Assembly (NCBI GenBank): GCA_963677185.1
Contig: OY781889.1
Location: 2,418,001-2,482,000, forward strand
Reading direction: 5' to 3'
Source: G963677185 sp963677185
GTDB lineage: Bacteria; Bacillota; Syntrophomonadia; Syntrophomonadales; Syntrophomonadaceae
Length of the DNA stretch: 64,000 nt
The notes under the pieces were generated by a model, which saw only the letters and a program-made list of their open reading frames with translations, ran no database searches and had not been told where the DNA came from. The first letter of the stretch is position 1. Each line of letters opens with the position of its first letter. Positions 9,268-19,021 of the stretch are shown piece after piece. Position numbers and translations under genes: made by a program.

Positions 9268-9528
9268 GCTAGATTCTCCATATGCGGCAGTTGAAATTCA
9301 TATTCATGCAGCTATTATATTACATCACCTGGTCAAATAAAGGATCGACTCTTAGTGTATGCATAAATGCGCGGCTTGACGCGGTTCAAGCGTAGTGATA
9401 ACCTTAAATGAATCCTTCTGCCGGTGAGGTTCTGATGTGCTTCACAGCTGGTATTGTGCCTTTTATGGGTGTTTTATATCGGCTAAATCGGATTGGATGG
9501 GTCAAGCAAAAAAATAGGGGGAGTGTTT

Positions 9529-10014
9529 ATGGGTTTAGATTACAGAGTACTGAAGATGTTGGAAAACGACGCGCGCCTGGCGCCGGCAGCGATTGCGACC
9601 ATGCTGGGTGAAACAGAAGCGGCAGTACGTGAAGCCATAGCACGCCTGGAAAAAGAAAACGTTATTCGCGGTTACGGAGCTATTATCAACTGGGAAAAGG
9701 TCGGACGGGAAGGTGTAACCGCCATGATAGAAGTAAAAGTAACGCCCGAACGCGATCTGGGATTCAGCAGCGTGGCGACAAAAATTGCACGCTTTCCGGA
9801 GGTGCGCTGTGTCTACCTGATGAGCGGCGCTTATGATTTATCAGTTGTTGTAGAAGGGGAAAGCCTTAAGGATATTGCCAATTTTGTATCGCATAAGCTT
9901 TCCACTATTAATAATGTGAACGGCACCACCACTCATTTTATTCTCAAACGCTATAAACAAGACAATTTCATCTTCGAAGATGCCGAGGATGATAAAAGGC
10001 TGGTGGTTAGTTAG
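9529..10014 (+). CDS. Lrp/AsnC family transcriptional regulator
   Basis: The 161-residue protein has an N-terminal helix-turn-helix (about residues 1-50) and a C-terminal RAM ligand-binding domain (about 65-150, including VYLMSGAYDLSVVVEG). ATG 9529 was chosen over 9493 because the AGGGGGAG ribosome site lies just before it and the protein then begins at the family-typical LDYRVLKMLENDAR. The stop codon overlaps the next gene's start (TAGTG), so it is coupled to the aminotransferase. It probably regulates that gene in response to an amino acid. Confidence 0.9.
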   Translation: MGLDYRVLKMLENDARLAPAAIATMLGETEAAVREAIARLEKENVIRGYGAIINWEKVGREGVTAMIEVKVTPERDLGFSSVATKIARFPEVRCVYLMSGAYDLSVVVEGESLKDIANFVSHKLSTINNVNGTTTHFILKRYKQDNFIFEDAEDDKRLVVS

Positions 10015-11186
10015 TGGACTCAATGAATAAATATATATCTCGGATAGTGCAATCTATCCCACCTTCTGGCATCCGTAAATTCTTTGACATGGTTTCACAG
10101 ACCGAAGGGATTATCTCGTTAGGGGTTGGGGAACCAGATTTTGTTACGCCGTGGCACATTATTGAGGCTGCGGTTCAATCCCTTGAGAACGGATACACCA
10201 TGTACACGTCTAATTCAGGATTGCCTGAGCTGCGCGAAGAGATTGCAATTTATGAAAAACGCCGCATTGGCGTTGAATACAACCCCGACAAAGAAATACT
10301 GGTGACCGTAGGGGTTAGCGAAGCAGTAGATATTGCGTTGAGAGCGCTGCTTAATCCAGGCGACGAAGTACTGATTCCGGAACCGTCCTACGTTTGCTAT
10401 GGACCGGATACCTCGCTGGCCATGGGTAATCCTGTTGTGGTCGAGACTTTTGCCAGTGACGAGTACCGCATGAAGCCTGAAGCCCTTGAAAAGGCTTTGA
10501 CCGAGCGCAGCAAAGTGTTGATACTTCCGTATCCCTGCAACCCGACCGGTGGCATCATGGAAAAAGAAGACCTGGCCAGGCTGGTGGATATCATTGTTAA
10601 AAACGACTTAATTGTTATTTCCGATGAAATATATGCAGAGCTGACCTATGAAACACAGCATGCTTCCATTGCTTCCTTTCCCGGCATGAAGGACCGAACC
10701 ATCATGCTTAATGGCTTTTCCAAGGCCTTTGCTATGACTGGATGGCGGGTGGCATATGCCTGCGGGCATCCGGATCTGATCGGGGCGCTTACCAAGATTC
10801 ATCAGTACACGATTATGTGCGCGCCTACCATGGGCCAAAAGGCGGCTGTGGAAGCGCTGCGCAACGGAGAAGAGGAAATGCGCAAAATGGTCGGCCATTA
10901 CAATATGCGGCGCAAGCTGATGGTCAATGGATTGCGCGAAATCGGCCTGGATTGTTTTGAACCGCGCGGAGCGTTTTACTGTTTCCCGTCCATTGAAAGA
11001 TCCGGCTTGAGCAGTGAAGAATTTTGTGAACGCCTGTTATTTGAAGAAAACGTAGCCGTAGTTCCAGGCACTGCCTTTGGCGAGAAAGGCGAAGGCCATG
11101 TTCGCTGCTGTTACGCAGCCAGCGTCAGTCATATAGAAGAAGCAATTATCAGGATGGAGAAGTTTTTAAAACGGGTGACATCCTGA
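10014..11186 (+). CDS. Class I/II PLP-dependent aminotransferase
   Basis: This fold-type I aminotransferase (390 residues) shows the conserved GVGEPDF N-terminal segment, YTSNSGLPELRE, the Asn in PCNPTGG, the Asp in ISDEIYAEL, the Schiff-base Lys in GFSKAFAMTGWR, and the C-terminal Arg region (GEGHVRCCYA). Members in this position are usually annotated aspartate or aromatic aminotransferases. The GTG at 10014 overlaps the stop of the AsnC-type regulator; ATG 10023 is an equally possible start. With iorAB elsewhere in the window it could feed aryl-pyruvate formation, but that is inference. Confidence 0.9.
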   Translation: MDSMNKYISRIVQSIPPSGIRKFFDMVSQTEGIISLGVGEPDFVTPWHIIEAAVQSLENGYTMYTSNSGLPELREEIAIYEKRRIGVEYNPDKEILVTVGVSEAVDIALRALLNPGDEVLIPEPSYVCYGPDTSLAMGNPVVVETFASDEYRMKPEALEKALTERSKVLILPYPCNPTGGIMEKEDLARLVDIIVKNDLIVISDEIYAELTYETQHASIASFPGMKDRTIMLNGFSKAFAMTGWRVAYACGHPDLIGALTKIHQYTIMCAPTMGQKAAVEALRNGEEEMRKMVGHYNMRRKLMVNGLREIGLDCFEPRGAFYCFPSIERSGLSSEEFCERLLFEENVAVVPGTAFGEKGEGHVRCCYAASVSHIEEAIIRMEKFLKRVTS

Positions 11187-11214
11187 TAGAAAGCTTATTG
11201 TGGAGGATAATTTA

Positions 11215-12795
11215 ATGAAGATACGTTTTCTTGGAGCAGCCGGGATTGTAACCGGTTCGTTTCACCTGGTAGACGCAGCCGGCAGCCGGTTTGCTATTGA
11301 CTGCGGATTATTTCAGGGCGACAAGCAGACTAAAGAAAAAAATTATTTAGATTTTGCGGTGGCGCCGTCGTCTATCCAGTTTCTAGTTCTTACCCATGCG
11401 CATATTGATCATTCAGGTCTGCTTCCCAAGCTGGTCAAGCATGGCTTTAACGGGCCTATTTATTGCACTTCGGCGACGAAAGAGCTAATTACTGTAATGT
11501 TGCCTGATTCAGCCCACATACAAGCCATGGAAGTGGAACGCAAGAACCGCAAGCTGGGGCGGGCAGGAGAACCGCTGATTGAGCCGATCTACAGTATTGA
11601 AGATACTGACCGTTGCATGGAGCTGGTCAAGGTTATCGATTATGATGAAGTTGTGGAACTGGCCGATGGAATCGAAATTCGCATGCGTGACGCCGGGCAT
11701 ATACTGGGTTCGGGGATTGCAGAATTATGGATTGAAGAAAACGGGGTCAGGACCAAGATTGTATTCAGCGGAGACCTGGGCCAGGGCGATCAGCCGATTA
11801 TTAAAGACCCTTCAATTATTGAATCGGCAGATTACGTAGTAATGGAATCGACTTATGGAAACCGCTTTCACCAGAAAACCGAAAACCGCGCCGATCAATT
11901 GCGCGATGTTATAAAGAGCGCCATGGAAAGGGGCGGCAACCTGGTGATACCTGCGTTTGCAGTAGAAAGAACCCAGGATTTGCTGTATGACATGTCTTTG
12001 CTTTTTAGCAGCGGACAGCTTGACAAGCAAATTGATGTTATTATTGACAGCCCATTGGCAGTAGCTGCTACCCAGATATTTCAGAACAGCGCCGACTATT
12101 ATGATCATGAAACCCGGGAGCTGATTGAACAGGGAAGGCACCCGCTAAAAATGCCGAACCTGAAATTTACCAGTTCAACGGAAGAATCTATGGCGTTAAA
12201 CAACCGGCGTGGCAAAGCAATAATAATATCTGCTTCGGGTATGTGTGATGCCGGACGCATCAAGCATCATTTGAAACACAATCTATGGAGGCCGGAGGCA
12301 ACCGTGCTGTTTGTAGGATACCAGGCCCAGGGTTCTCTGGGAAGGCGCATTATGGAAGGTGAAAAAGTGGTGCGCATCCATGGCGAGGATGTTGCGGTTA
12401 AGGCTCATATTACTGCAATAGACGCCTATTCCGCTCATGCTGACCAGGGGGGGCTGATGGCCTGGTTAAGAGATTTTAGTCAGAGACCACGTCAGGTTAT
12501 CCTGGTCCACGGCGAGGATGAAAGCCAGCATGCTCTGGCGCAGCTAATCGAAAAAGAATTTAAAATCCCGGTAGTGATTCCAAAATGGCTGGATGAAATG
12601 GAAATAGTGCCCAGCCGCGAGGAAATAACGGTAAGAATGCCGGAAGCAGCCAGTATATCACGTCTGCAGGCAACCGAAGAGGCTTATTTCAATCTGATGA
12701 ACCGTTTGCACGATGTTTTTGGCGAATACAGCCAGGCTAATCGCTATGAGGAACTGGCCATGATGCTTAACCGTCTTAATGCCAGCATAAAATAA
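11215..12795 (+). CDS. Metallo-beta-lactamase/beta-CASP RNA-processing nuclease-like protein
   Basis: The 526-residue protein belongs to the CPSF/YSH1-like group. Zinc ligands are visible in THAHIDHSG and the later AGHILGSG, followed by FSGDLGQGD. The beta-CASP insert carries ESTYGNR, the IPAFAVERTQDLLY segment, SASGMCDAGRIKHH and the terminal HADQGG and LVHGEDES motifs. These are the features of the RMMBL-containing RNases rather than RNase J. ATG 11215 follows TGGAGGAT; the GTG at 11200 lies inside that ribosome site. It probably cleaves RNA in the cytosol. Confidence 0.88.
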   Translation: MKIRFLGAAGIVTGSFHLVDAAGSRFAIDCGLFQGDKQTKEKNYLDFAVAPSSIQFLVLTHAHIDHSGLLPKLVKHGFNGPIYCTSATKELITVMLPDSAHIQAMEVERKNRKLGRAGEPLIEPIYSIEDTDRCMELVKVIDYDEVVELADGIEIRMRDAGHILGSGIAELWIEENGVRTKIVFSGDLGQGDQPIIKDPSIIESADYVVMESTYGNRFHQKTENRADQLRDVIKSAMERGGNLVIPAFAVERTQDLLYDMSLLFSSGQLDKQIDVIIDSPLAVAATQIFQNSADYYDHETRELIEQGRHPLKMPNLKFTSSTEESMALNNRRGKAIIISASGMCDAGRIKHHLKHNLWRPEATVLFVGYQAQGSLGRRIMEGEKVVRIHGEDVAVKAHITAIDAYSAHADQGGLMAWLRDFSQRPRQVILVHGEDESQHALAQLIEKEFKIPVVIPKWLDEMEIVPSREEITVRMPEAASISRLQATEEAYFNLMNRLHDVFGEYSQANRYEELAMMLNRLNASIK

Positions 12796-12977
12796 ACAGG
12801 ATCCGGGTGTCTGGAATTGAATATAATGATCAGCGCGGTCAGCGCTTGATCAGTAAACATGTGGGGCTTGTCAATACCATAAATGTTTGACCGGCTCCAT
12901 TTTTATCGAATCAGTAAATTAATGAAGATAACTCTCTGGATAGAACCTTAAATGGTGAACCAAGACGCTGCAAATAT

Positions 12978-13006
12978 TTGGTTGGCTGCATCACATGCGC
13001 TATAAT
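12978..13006 (+). promoter_or_regulatory. Strong sigma-A-type promoter in the 335-base gap before the DnaD-like gene
   Basis: TTGGTT (12978-12983) and a perfect TATAAT (13001-13006) are 17 bases apart. They predict a start about 115 bases upstream of the gene at 13131. The rest of the gap (12796-13130) contains no gene I can support. A hairpin-like stretch with GGAC/GTCC occurs at 13016-13034, but I could not match the leader to a known riboswitch. Confidence 0.6.
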
Positions 13007-13130
13007 TGATCAATCTGGACGGGTGAAGTCCGGGTGCTCTGATAGGGTTTATACATACTAATATCGGCAGAATCCGCAATTCATTGATATTGAGCAAGCT
13101 TATCCTGTCTGTTATTCGTGGAGGAAATAC

Positions 13131-14354
13131 ATGTACGGTAGTATTACATCCCTGGAGATTTTTCGCTGGGGTTTTGCACATTTGCCCGGGGCGATATTTT
13201 ATTATGCCAAGGAACTGGAGCTTGATCCTGAAGACATCGGGCTTCTGGCCACGCTTTTCTTTGCTTTTGAAAATATTAAACCATTGTTTCAGGCTGGGGT
13301 CACTGCCGGTCAGGTATTAAAATGCTGCCCGGCATATACGAGCGCAAAACTTGGCCGGCGCTTAAATATACTGGTTGCAAAAAGGATCATTGGTCTATCA
13401 AATGGTCAGACCAGAAGCCTGGTGGACAAGACCATATACCTGGAACCGCTGATGGACCGGTTGGAACAGCTTATTATTCGCGATCACCCAGAGCTGGTAC
13501 TGATGCAAATCCCTGCACCGGCCGAAGAAACCGTGCATATGGAATCAGTCCCAGAGCGAGAAAAGCCTAATAACCATGCTGAAGCCGAAGGAAAGAATGA
13601 ATCGCAAAAATCGGTTGATTATGGCGATGAAGAGGATGACTGGCCGAAAATGCCTGTAAGTGCCGCACATGAGGAGGCATTCCGCAAGATAGCTGATTTT
13701 ATTGCTAAAAAGTCCGGCAATTTGATCAGTGTAAAGATGAGCGGAGAGATAAAGAAGTGGCTGTGCCAGTTGGAGCTTACCCCGGATTTTCTCTTCATAA
13801 TGCTGGAGCTTTGTTTTGAAAGACAGATAACCGGCCCCCAGGAGATAAGCAGGATTGCTGCCGACTTGAGCAAATACGAGGTAGCATCGGTTGAGGGCTT
13901 GAATATGTATTTTAAGAAATATATTGACGCAGACCGGGAAAAAGCACAGAAAAAACGGCAGTTCGATCCGGAATTGATTGACTTCGGTTCGTTTATAGGC
14001 ATAGATATGAATGCCGAAGCCAGAAAAAGGTTATACTACAAGTGGCGTTTTGAATGGCAGATGGAGCGGGATATCGTTATGAAAGCCGGGGAGTTGATGT
14101 GTCAGCGCACCACTAATGGCGGGCTTGAGTATATTGATAGCGTTTTAAGCGATTGGGCTAGCAAGGGCTTGAAGTCTATTCCCGAGGTTGAGGCAGAAAT
14201 AGCGGCTTTCAAAAAAAGCCGCAAAGATAAAAAGAAAAGCAGCGAGCGGCCGGGTTCGGTTGCTTCTTATGGTGCAAAGCCGGATAGTGAATATAGTGTT
14301 TACATACCGCCGGAATTAATGAACAACATAAAAAAGACCCCGGGCGGTCAGTAA
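13131..14354 (+). CDS. DnaD/DnaB-C-domain replication initiation-like protein
   Basis: The 407-residue protein has an N-terminal winged-helix-like region (about 1-125), an acidic linker (EDDW), and a C-terminal region with the DnaB_2/DnaD signature: YYKWRFEWQMERDIVMKA, then ...LEYIDSVLSDWASKGLKS. This is the helical module that contacts DNA and helicase in Firmicute primosomes. A Lys/Arg-rich tail follows. The ATG is preceded by GGAGG. The next gene encodes a DnaB-like helicase, so this is likely its loader or remodeller. It is not recognisably the main chromosomal DnaD. Confidence 0.72.
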   Translation: MYGSITSLEIFRWGFAHLPGAIFYYAKELELDPEDIGLLATLFFAFENIKPLFQAGVTAGQVLKCCPAYTSAKLGRRLNILVAKRIIGLSNGQTRSLVDKTIYLEPLMDRLEQLIIRDHPELVLMQIPAPAEETVHMESVPEREKPNNHAEAEGKNESQKSVDYGDEEDDWPKMPVSAAHEEAFRKIADFIAKKSGNLISVKMSGEIKKWLCQLELTPDFLFIMLELCFERQITGPQEISRIAADLSKYEVASVEGLNMYFKKYIDADREKAQKKRQFDPELIDFGSFIGIDMNAEARKRLYYKWRFEWQMERDIVMKAGELMCQRTTNGGLEYIDSVLSDWASKGLKSIPEVEAEIAAFKKSRKDKKKSSERPGSVASYGAKPDSEYSVYIPPELMNNIKKTPGGQ

Positions 14355-14381
14355 GGCTTAAAATACAGGAGGCATGAGGAC

Positions 14382-15761
14382 TTGCAAGTGGCCTACAATG
14401 GATATGGCGAGTTCCCGGATTATGAAGAGCAAAACCAGCTGGATCTGGCCGACGCTGAAAGCGAGCGCCGGGTTTTGTCTGCTATGTTGCATTCCGAGGA
14501 AGCATGCATCGAAGCATATAACTCTCTGAAGGAAAGCGATTTTTACACGCCTCTGCACGGCACAATATACGAGCTGGCTACCAGCCTTTTCGAACGCGAA
14601 ATTCGGCCAACTTATGTTGAATTGCTTAAAGAAGGCCACCGCCTGGGCATATTTACCAATACCCGCGATACTGATTCATTAAAATATATAGCTGAACACT
14701 ACATTGAAGATGAAAATGTTAAATTCTGGATTAAAAATGTGCGGGAAAAGGCTCGCTTGCGCAAGTTTGAAGGTTTCATCCGGAAACAGTCCCAGATTAT
14801 TCACGAAAAAAGGGAAAGCGATCTGGAAGAAATGCTCATGAAAGCCGAGGAAGAGCTTACCAACATAACTGCCCTGGAAATTGACGATCACATAGACAGT
14901 CCAGGAGATATGGCCACCCTGGGATTTGACGAAGCAGAAAAACGCTATATGCGTTTTCAGGAAAATAATGGTGTTATTGTGCTGGACGGCCTCAATACCG
15001 GCTTTGCCAGCCTTAATGTTAAAACCCTGGGATACAAGGCTGGCGATCTGGTGATATTGGGTGCGCAAACCGGTCATGGAAAAACATCATTTGCCCTTCA
15101 TACCGCCAAAGCAATTGCCATAGACGAACATAAAAACGTTCTATATCTGAATACGGAAATGAGCCGGGTGCAGATAGCCCTGCGCTGGGGTTCGATACTG
15201 TCTGGAATCGAACACGAAAGAATACGTGCAGGCAATATTGCGGATGTGGAGTTGTCCCGGCTTGCTCATGCCTATTCACGTCTAAGAGACAGCGGATTTT
15301 ATTCATATCCCTGTCCCAATCTGACCCCGGAAAAGACTGTGTCTATTGCGCGCAAATTCAAAGCTCAGAAGAATATTGACATGATGATAATCGATTATGT
15401 TGGCCGTATGGATAAAATGGATCCGCGGCTTTCCGAGTGGCAGATCCTTGAACAAATAGTAAAAACACAAAAAATACTGGCTCAAAATCTTCAAATAGCG
15501 GTAATGTGTTTGGTACAATTAAATCCTGACGGCTCATTGCAAGGGGCCAAACGTATGAAAAACGAATGTGATCTGCTGCTTAAAATGGGGCCGATTCCAA
15601 AGGAAGATTATGAAGACGATGCCAAAATGCTTAACCTTTATCAGCAGACGCCAAACTATTATATTACCATAGACAAGAACCGGGATGGGCAGAGCGGCAT
15701 TCAGCTGCCAATTGTATTCGACCTGCAAAAACAGAGCTTGCGCGATGTGATCCCTAAATGA
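14382..15761 (+). CDS. DnaB-like replicative helicase (divergent paralogue)
   Basis: The 459-residue protein has an N-terminal DnaB-like helical domain (about 15-110; ESERRVLSAMLHSEEA) and a RecA-fold ATPase domain from about residue 195. Walker A is AQTGHGKTSF, a Met-to-His change from the usual GMGKT. Walker B is MMIIDYVGRM, and the arginine-finger region is KNRDGQSG. The usual LSQLSR...DLRESG region is altered to LVQLNPDGSLQGAKRMKNE. The start is TTG 14382 behind AGGAGG. It is shorter and more divergent than the main dnaB and is paired with the upstream DnaD-like gene. Confidence 0.8.
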   Translation: MQVAYNGYGEFPDYEEQNQLDLADAESERRVLSAMLHSEEACIEAYNSLKESDFYTPLHGTIYELATSLFEREIRPTYVELLKEGHRLGIFTNTRDTDSLKYIAEHYIEDENVKFWIKNVREKARLRKFEGFIRKQSQIIHEKRESDLEEMLMKAEEELTNITALEIDDHIDSPGDMATLGFDEAEKRYMRFQENNGVIVLDGLNTGFASLNVKTLGYKAGDLVILGAQTGHGKTSFALHTAKAIAIDEHKNVLYLNTEMSRVQIALRWGSILSGIEHERIRAGNIADVELSRLAHAYSRLRDSGFYSYPCPNLTPEKTVSIARKFKAQKNIDMMIIDYVGRMDKMDPRLSEWQILEQIVKTQKILAQNLQIAVMCLVQLNPDGSLQGAKRMKNECDLLLKMGPIPKEDYEDDAKMLNLYQQTPNYYITIDKNRDGQSGIQLPIVFDLQKQSLRDVIPK

Positions 15762-16081
15762 ACAAACAAAAGACCGAAAAAAACCCTAAAATGTTGAATA
15801 TATATGAATCTCTAGCCAATGCTATTTATGGACAGCACGCTCGTCAGGCCATGGATGAAGAACAATTGAATTTTCTGCTGTCATTTTTAGAGGGTGTATA
15901 TTATTCCCGGGTAGAAGACGGCTTCATCAACCTGATTAGAGAATGTCTGGAAGCGGGTCTGTTTGATGATAAGCCCGACGAAGCCTGGGCTCTCTTGATA
16001 AGGACCGATTTGAATGACCCGGGCAGCGTAGCTGCACATATGCGGATTTACCGCCACTGGTTGCAGGAGAAGACGAAATAG
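15758..16081 (+). CDS. Small uncharacterised protein of the helicase cassette
   Basis: This 107-residue, mostly helical, charged protein matches no family I recognise. Its ATG overlaps the stop of the DnaB-like gene (ATGA), indicating translational coupling. It contains no Cys pairs, signal peptide or membrane segment. The coupling suggests a role linked to the helicase or its loader. Confidence 0.6.
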   Translation: MNKQKTEKNPKMLNIYESLANAIYGQHARQAMDEEQLNFLLSFLEGVYYSRVEDGFINLIRECLEAGLFDDKPDEAWALLIRTDLNDPGSVAAHMRIYRHWLQEKTK

Positions 16082-16106
16082 GGACCTGGGAAAGGAGGTT
16101 ATCACC

Positions 16107-16952
16107 ATGAAGCATTTAAACGATGGAGACTGGCATCACGAAAAGCATACCGAAGGCTACAGCGTGAGCTGGAAAATCAATGATATGATTCATCATGAAA
16201 GCACCCCTTTTCAGGACCTGAAGATTCTGGACACTGTTCAGTGGGGCAAGGCGCTGGTCCTTGATGATTGTGTGCAAACAACGGAAAAAGACGAATTTAT
16301 TTATCATGAGATAATTAGCCATGTTCTGATGAACGCTCACCCCAATCCCCGCAGAATCCTCGTGGTTGGGGGCGGCGACGGCGGCGTAGTTCGGGAAGTG
16401 CTTAAATACGATTGCGTGGAATCTGTAGATATGGTTGAAATTGACCAACGAGTGATAGAATCGTGCAAGAAATATTTGCCTGATATAGCCTGCGGTTTGG
16501 CTGATTCAAGGGTACGGATTAGAATAATGGACGGGGTTCGATTTGTGAAAGAAGCAATGCCAAGATCATATGATGTCGTGATCGTGGATTCCTCTGATCC
16601 GCTGGGACCTGCGGCGGTTTTGTTCAATGAGCATTTCTATTCGCTGACCAGCCGGGTGATGGATGACGACGGAATGCTGGTTACCCAGGCCGAGTCCCCA
16701 ATGATATACGGACAGGTTTTTCAGGATATACACCATAATATTAAACAGGTCTTTCCAGAAGTTCGGGTTTATTTAACGGCCATAGCAACCTATGTTGGCG
16801 GGCTCTGGGCTTTCACTGTCGGCAGCAAGAAATACGATGCAGCCCGGATCATGGATGAAGACCGGATTCCGGCCGGGTTGAAGTACTACAATAAAGAAAT
16901 CCACCAGGCAATATTTGCGTTGCCTCAGTACATTAAAGACCTGTTGACCTAA
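16107..16952 (+). CDS. speE: Spermidine synthase (polyamine aminopropyltransferase)
   Basis: The enzyme moves an aminopropyl group from decarboxylated SAM to putrescine. The 281-residue protein shows the N-terminal DGDWHHEKH and QWGKALVLDDCVQTTEKDEF, the nucleotide-site VGGGDGGVVREVLKY, VEIDQRVIE, and catalytic VDSSDPLGPA. A near-perfect AAAGGAGGT precedes the ATG. It lies 25 bases after the helicase-cassette protein and may share its transcript. No speD or speB homologue is present in this window. Confidence 0.95.
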   Translation: MKHLNDGDWHHEKHTEGYSVSWKINDMIHHESTPFQDLKILDTVQWGKALVLDDCVQTTEKDEFIYHEIISHVLMNAHPNPRRILVVGGGDGGVVREVLKYDCVESVDMVEIDQRVIESCKKYLPDIACGLADSRVRIRIMDGVRFVKEAMPRSYDVVIVDSSDPLGPAAVLFNEHFYSLTSRVMDDDGMLVTQAESPMIYGQVFQDIHHNIKQVFPEVRVYLTAIATYVGGLWAFTVGSKKYDAARIMDEDRIPAGLKYYNKEIHQAIFALPQYIKDLLT

Positions 16953-17000
16953 TATCAATAAATATACGAAAAAGAATAAACAAGCGGGAGATGTGGTAGC

Positions 17001-18314
17001 ATGGTTATCTGGAATCCGGATGTTGAGTGCATGCCCCGGGAAAAAATGGAGAAAATGCAGCTGGAAAGGCTGCAAAAGCAACTGGATTACGCATACAACA
17101 ATTCTTCGTTGTATCGAAAAAAATTCGACGATATAGGTTTTAAGCCGGGGGATTTAAAAAGCCTGGCAGAATTACGGAAACTGCCGCTTACGGTCAAAGA
17201 CGACTTCAGAGACAATTATCCTTTCGGCATGTTTGCCGTTCCTATGAAAGACGTGGTTCGCCTGCATGCTTCGTCGGGCACTACCGGCAAGCTGACAGTT
17301 GTTGGCTGCACAGCCAGGGATATGGACAACTGGACTGAACTGGTGGCCAGAATGATAAGCATGACCGGGGTGGACAGCAAAGATATAGTGCAAATTGCAT
17401 TTGGCTATGGGCTGTTTACCGGAGCCCATGGATTGCAGTACGGCATGGAAAGAGTCGGAGCAACCGTTATACCGATTTCCGGGGGCAACACCGAGAAACA
17501 AATCATGCTCATGCAGGATTTTGGAACCACTGCACTGGTCAGCACTCCCACCTATGCTCTGCATATAGCCGAAGTTGCCATGCAGATGGGTGTCGATCCC
17601 CGTAAGGACTTGAAGGTAAGAGTAGGCTTGTTCGGCGGTGAAGCTTTTTCCGAGGAATACCGGCGCGAAATTGAGGCCCGATGGGGCATGCTGGTAACTG
17701 ACAACTATGGCCTGAGCGAATGCGGCGGACCCGGTTTTTCCGGCGAGTGTCATCTCCTGTGCGGACAGCACGTTGCCGAAGACCACTATATTCTAGAAAT
17801 CCTGAATCCCGAGACATTTGAACCTGTGGCTCCTGGAGAAAAGGGCGAAGTCGTGATCACGGCGCTTACCCGGGAAGCTGTACCTGTAATACGGTATCGG
17901 ACCAAGGATATTAGTTCAGTTACCTACGAACCATGCGAATGCGGCCGCACTACAGCCCGCATTAGCAAGATAACCGGGCGTACTGATGACATGATGGTGA
18001 TCAGGGGGGTAAACGTTTTCCCGTCACAGATCGAAAGCGTGCTGGTGAATGTCGAAGGGCTGGCACCACATTACCAGATAGTACTTTACCGCAAAGGATT
18101 TATGGATGAGATAGAAATCCGGGTGGAAGTCACGGAAAGCATGTTTAGCGACAGTTTTGGAGATGTGTCAGGAATTGAACAAAAGCTGAAACAACAACTG
18201 CATAAGACCCTGTCGCTGACTCCAAAAGTGAAGCTGGTCGAGCCGAACAGCATCGAAAGAAGCCCCGGCAAAGCAGTAAGGGTTATTGACAGGCGGGATA
18301 AAGGCAGCTTCTAA
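17001..18314 (+). CDS. Phenylacetate-CoA ligase family AMP-forming enzyme
   Basis: The enzyme activates an aryl acid to its CoA thioester through an acyl-adenylate. The AMP-binding P-loop is HASSGTTGKLTVVG, followed by the substrate region DNYGLSECGGPGF and the Tyr/Arg adenylate motifs VIRYRTKDIS and GRTDDMMVIRGVNVFPSQIE. The Lys of the mobile C-terminal domain lies in SPGKAVRV. Length (437) matches PaaK. In anaerobes with IorAB, located 1.5 kb downstream, such ligases run in the ATP-forming direction in aromatic amino acid fermentation. The true substrate is not fixed by sequence. Confidence 0.88.
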   Translation: MVIWNPDVECMPREKMEKMQLERLQKQLDYAYNNSSLYRKKFDDIGFKPGDLKSLAELRKLPLTVKDDFRDNYPFGMFAVPMKDVVRLHASSGTTGKLTVVGCTARDMDNWTELVARMISMTGVDSKDIVQIAFGYGLFTGAHGLQYGMERVGATVIPISGGNTEKQIMLMQDFGTTALVSTPTYALHIAEVAMQMGVDPRKDLKVRVGLFGGEAFSEEYRREIEARWGMLVTDNYGLSECGGPGFSGECHLLCGQHVAEDHYILEILNPETFEPVAPGEKGEVVITALTREAVPVIRYRTKDISSVTYEPCECGRTTARISKITGRTDDMMVIRGVNVFPSQIESVLVNVEGLAPHYQIVLYRKGFMDEIEIRVEVTESMFSDSFGDVSGIEQKLKQQLHKTLSLTPKVKLVEPNSIERSPGKAVRVIDRRDKGSF

Positions 18315-18361
18315 ACCAGAATGATGATAGCATCAAATATAAAGGATGATATATAAAAGGT

Positions 18362-18883
18362 ATGATTCTTGCCAGAGTCAATTATCAGGATAATAATGCA
18401 ATCGAGCGGCTGTATGCCGCTTTTTGCGTGCTGGACGAGGTGCTGAAAGGGACGAAGCCGATTATTTTTTGCATAGGCACTGACAAAGACATTTGGGATT
18501 GCCTGGGTCCGATGACCGGCAGCATGCTGGCCTCATTATGCCCGGAAGCTATTATAGTCGGAAGCCTGGAGAAGCCAGTTACTGCTAAAAACATTGGTTC
18601 AGAAGCATTCCGGATGGGTACGCAATATCCAGACCTGCCGGTTCTGGCTGTTGACGCCTCCGCCAGCAAGCTGGAGCATGCCGGAACGGTGATATTCAAA
18701 GAAGGCAGTATAATTCCGGGCCGGGCTGTCAACAAACGCCTGCCGGCAGTGGGCGATTACAGCATAACGGCAATTGTAGACCATCAGGGCGAAAATTGGG
18801 CAGAAAACAAGAGTATCAAACCGGTTTACTATATGGCCGGTCTGATCAGCACAGCGTTGAGCCAGTGGATTGGCAGGGAGTGA
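18362..18883 (+). CDS. yyaC: Spore protease YyaC family (DUF1256)
   Basis: The 173-residue protein matches the Gpr-like YyaC family of sporulation proteins. Visible are the conserved FCIGTDKDIWDCLGPMTG segment, LPVLAVDAS, and GSIIPGRAVNKRLPAVGDYS, which form the peptidase-like core. In Bacillus the homologue is made during sporulation. No sporulation-sigma promoter was clearly seen. Two AAAGG-type sequences lie upstream of the ATG, one almost abutting it. Its presence agrees with spo0A in indicating a spore former. Confidence 0.85.
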   Translation: MILARVNYQDNNAIERLYAAFCVLDEVLKGTKPIIFCIGTDKDIWDCLGPMTGSMLASLCPEAIIVGSLEKPVTAKNIGSEAFRMGTQYPDLPVLAVDASASKLEHAGTVIFKEGSIIPGRAVNKRLPAVGDYSITAIVDHQGENWAENKSIKPVYYMAGLISTALSQWIGRE

Positions 18884-19021
18884 AACTGTTGAAAAGTAAA
18901 TTCTTAAGTGAAATGCAAGGATCATGCTGGAAGATCTAACAGTTATGAGCTAGACTGAAATCGATACGCGATAATTGCGTGCCGGATAAGTCGAAAATTA
19001 AAAAGGATTGAGGTGACATTA

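Noticed and set aside
13016..13060. Possible riboswitch in the leader of the DnaD-like gene
   Set aside because: A GGAC/GTCC stem is visible, but no conserved aptamer core (TPP, preQ1, SAM and others) could be matched.
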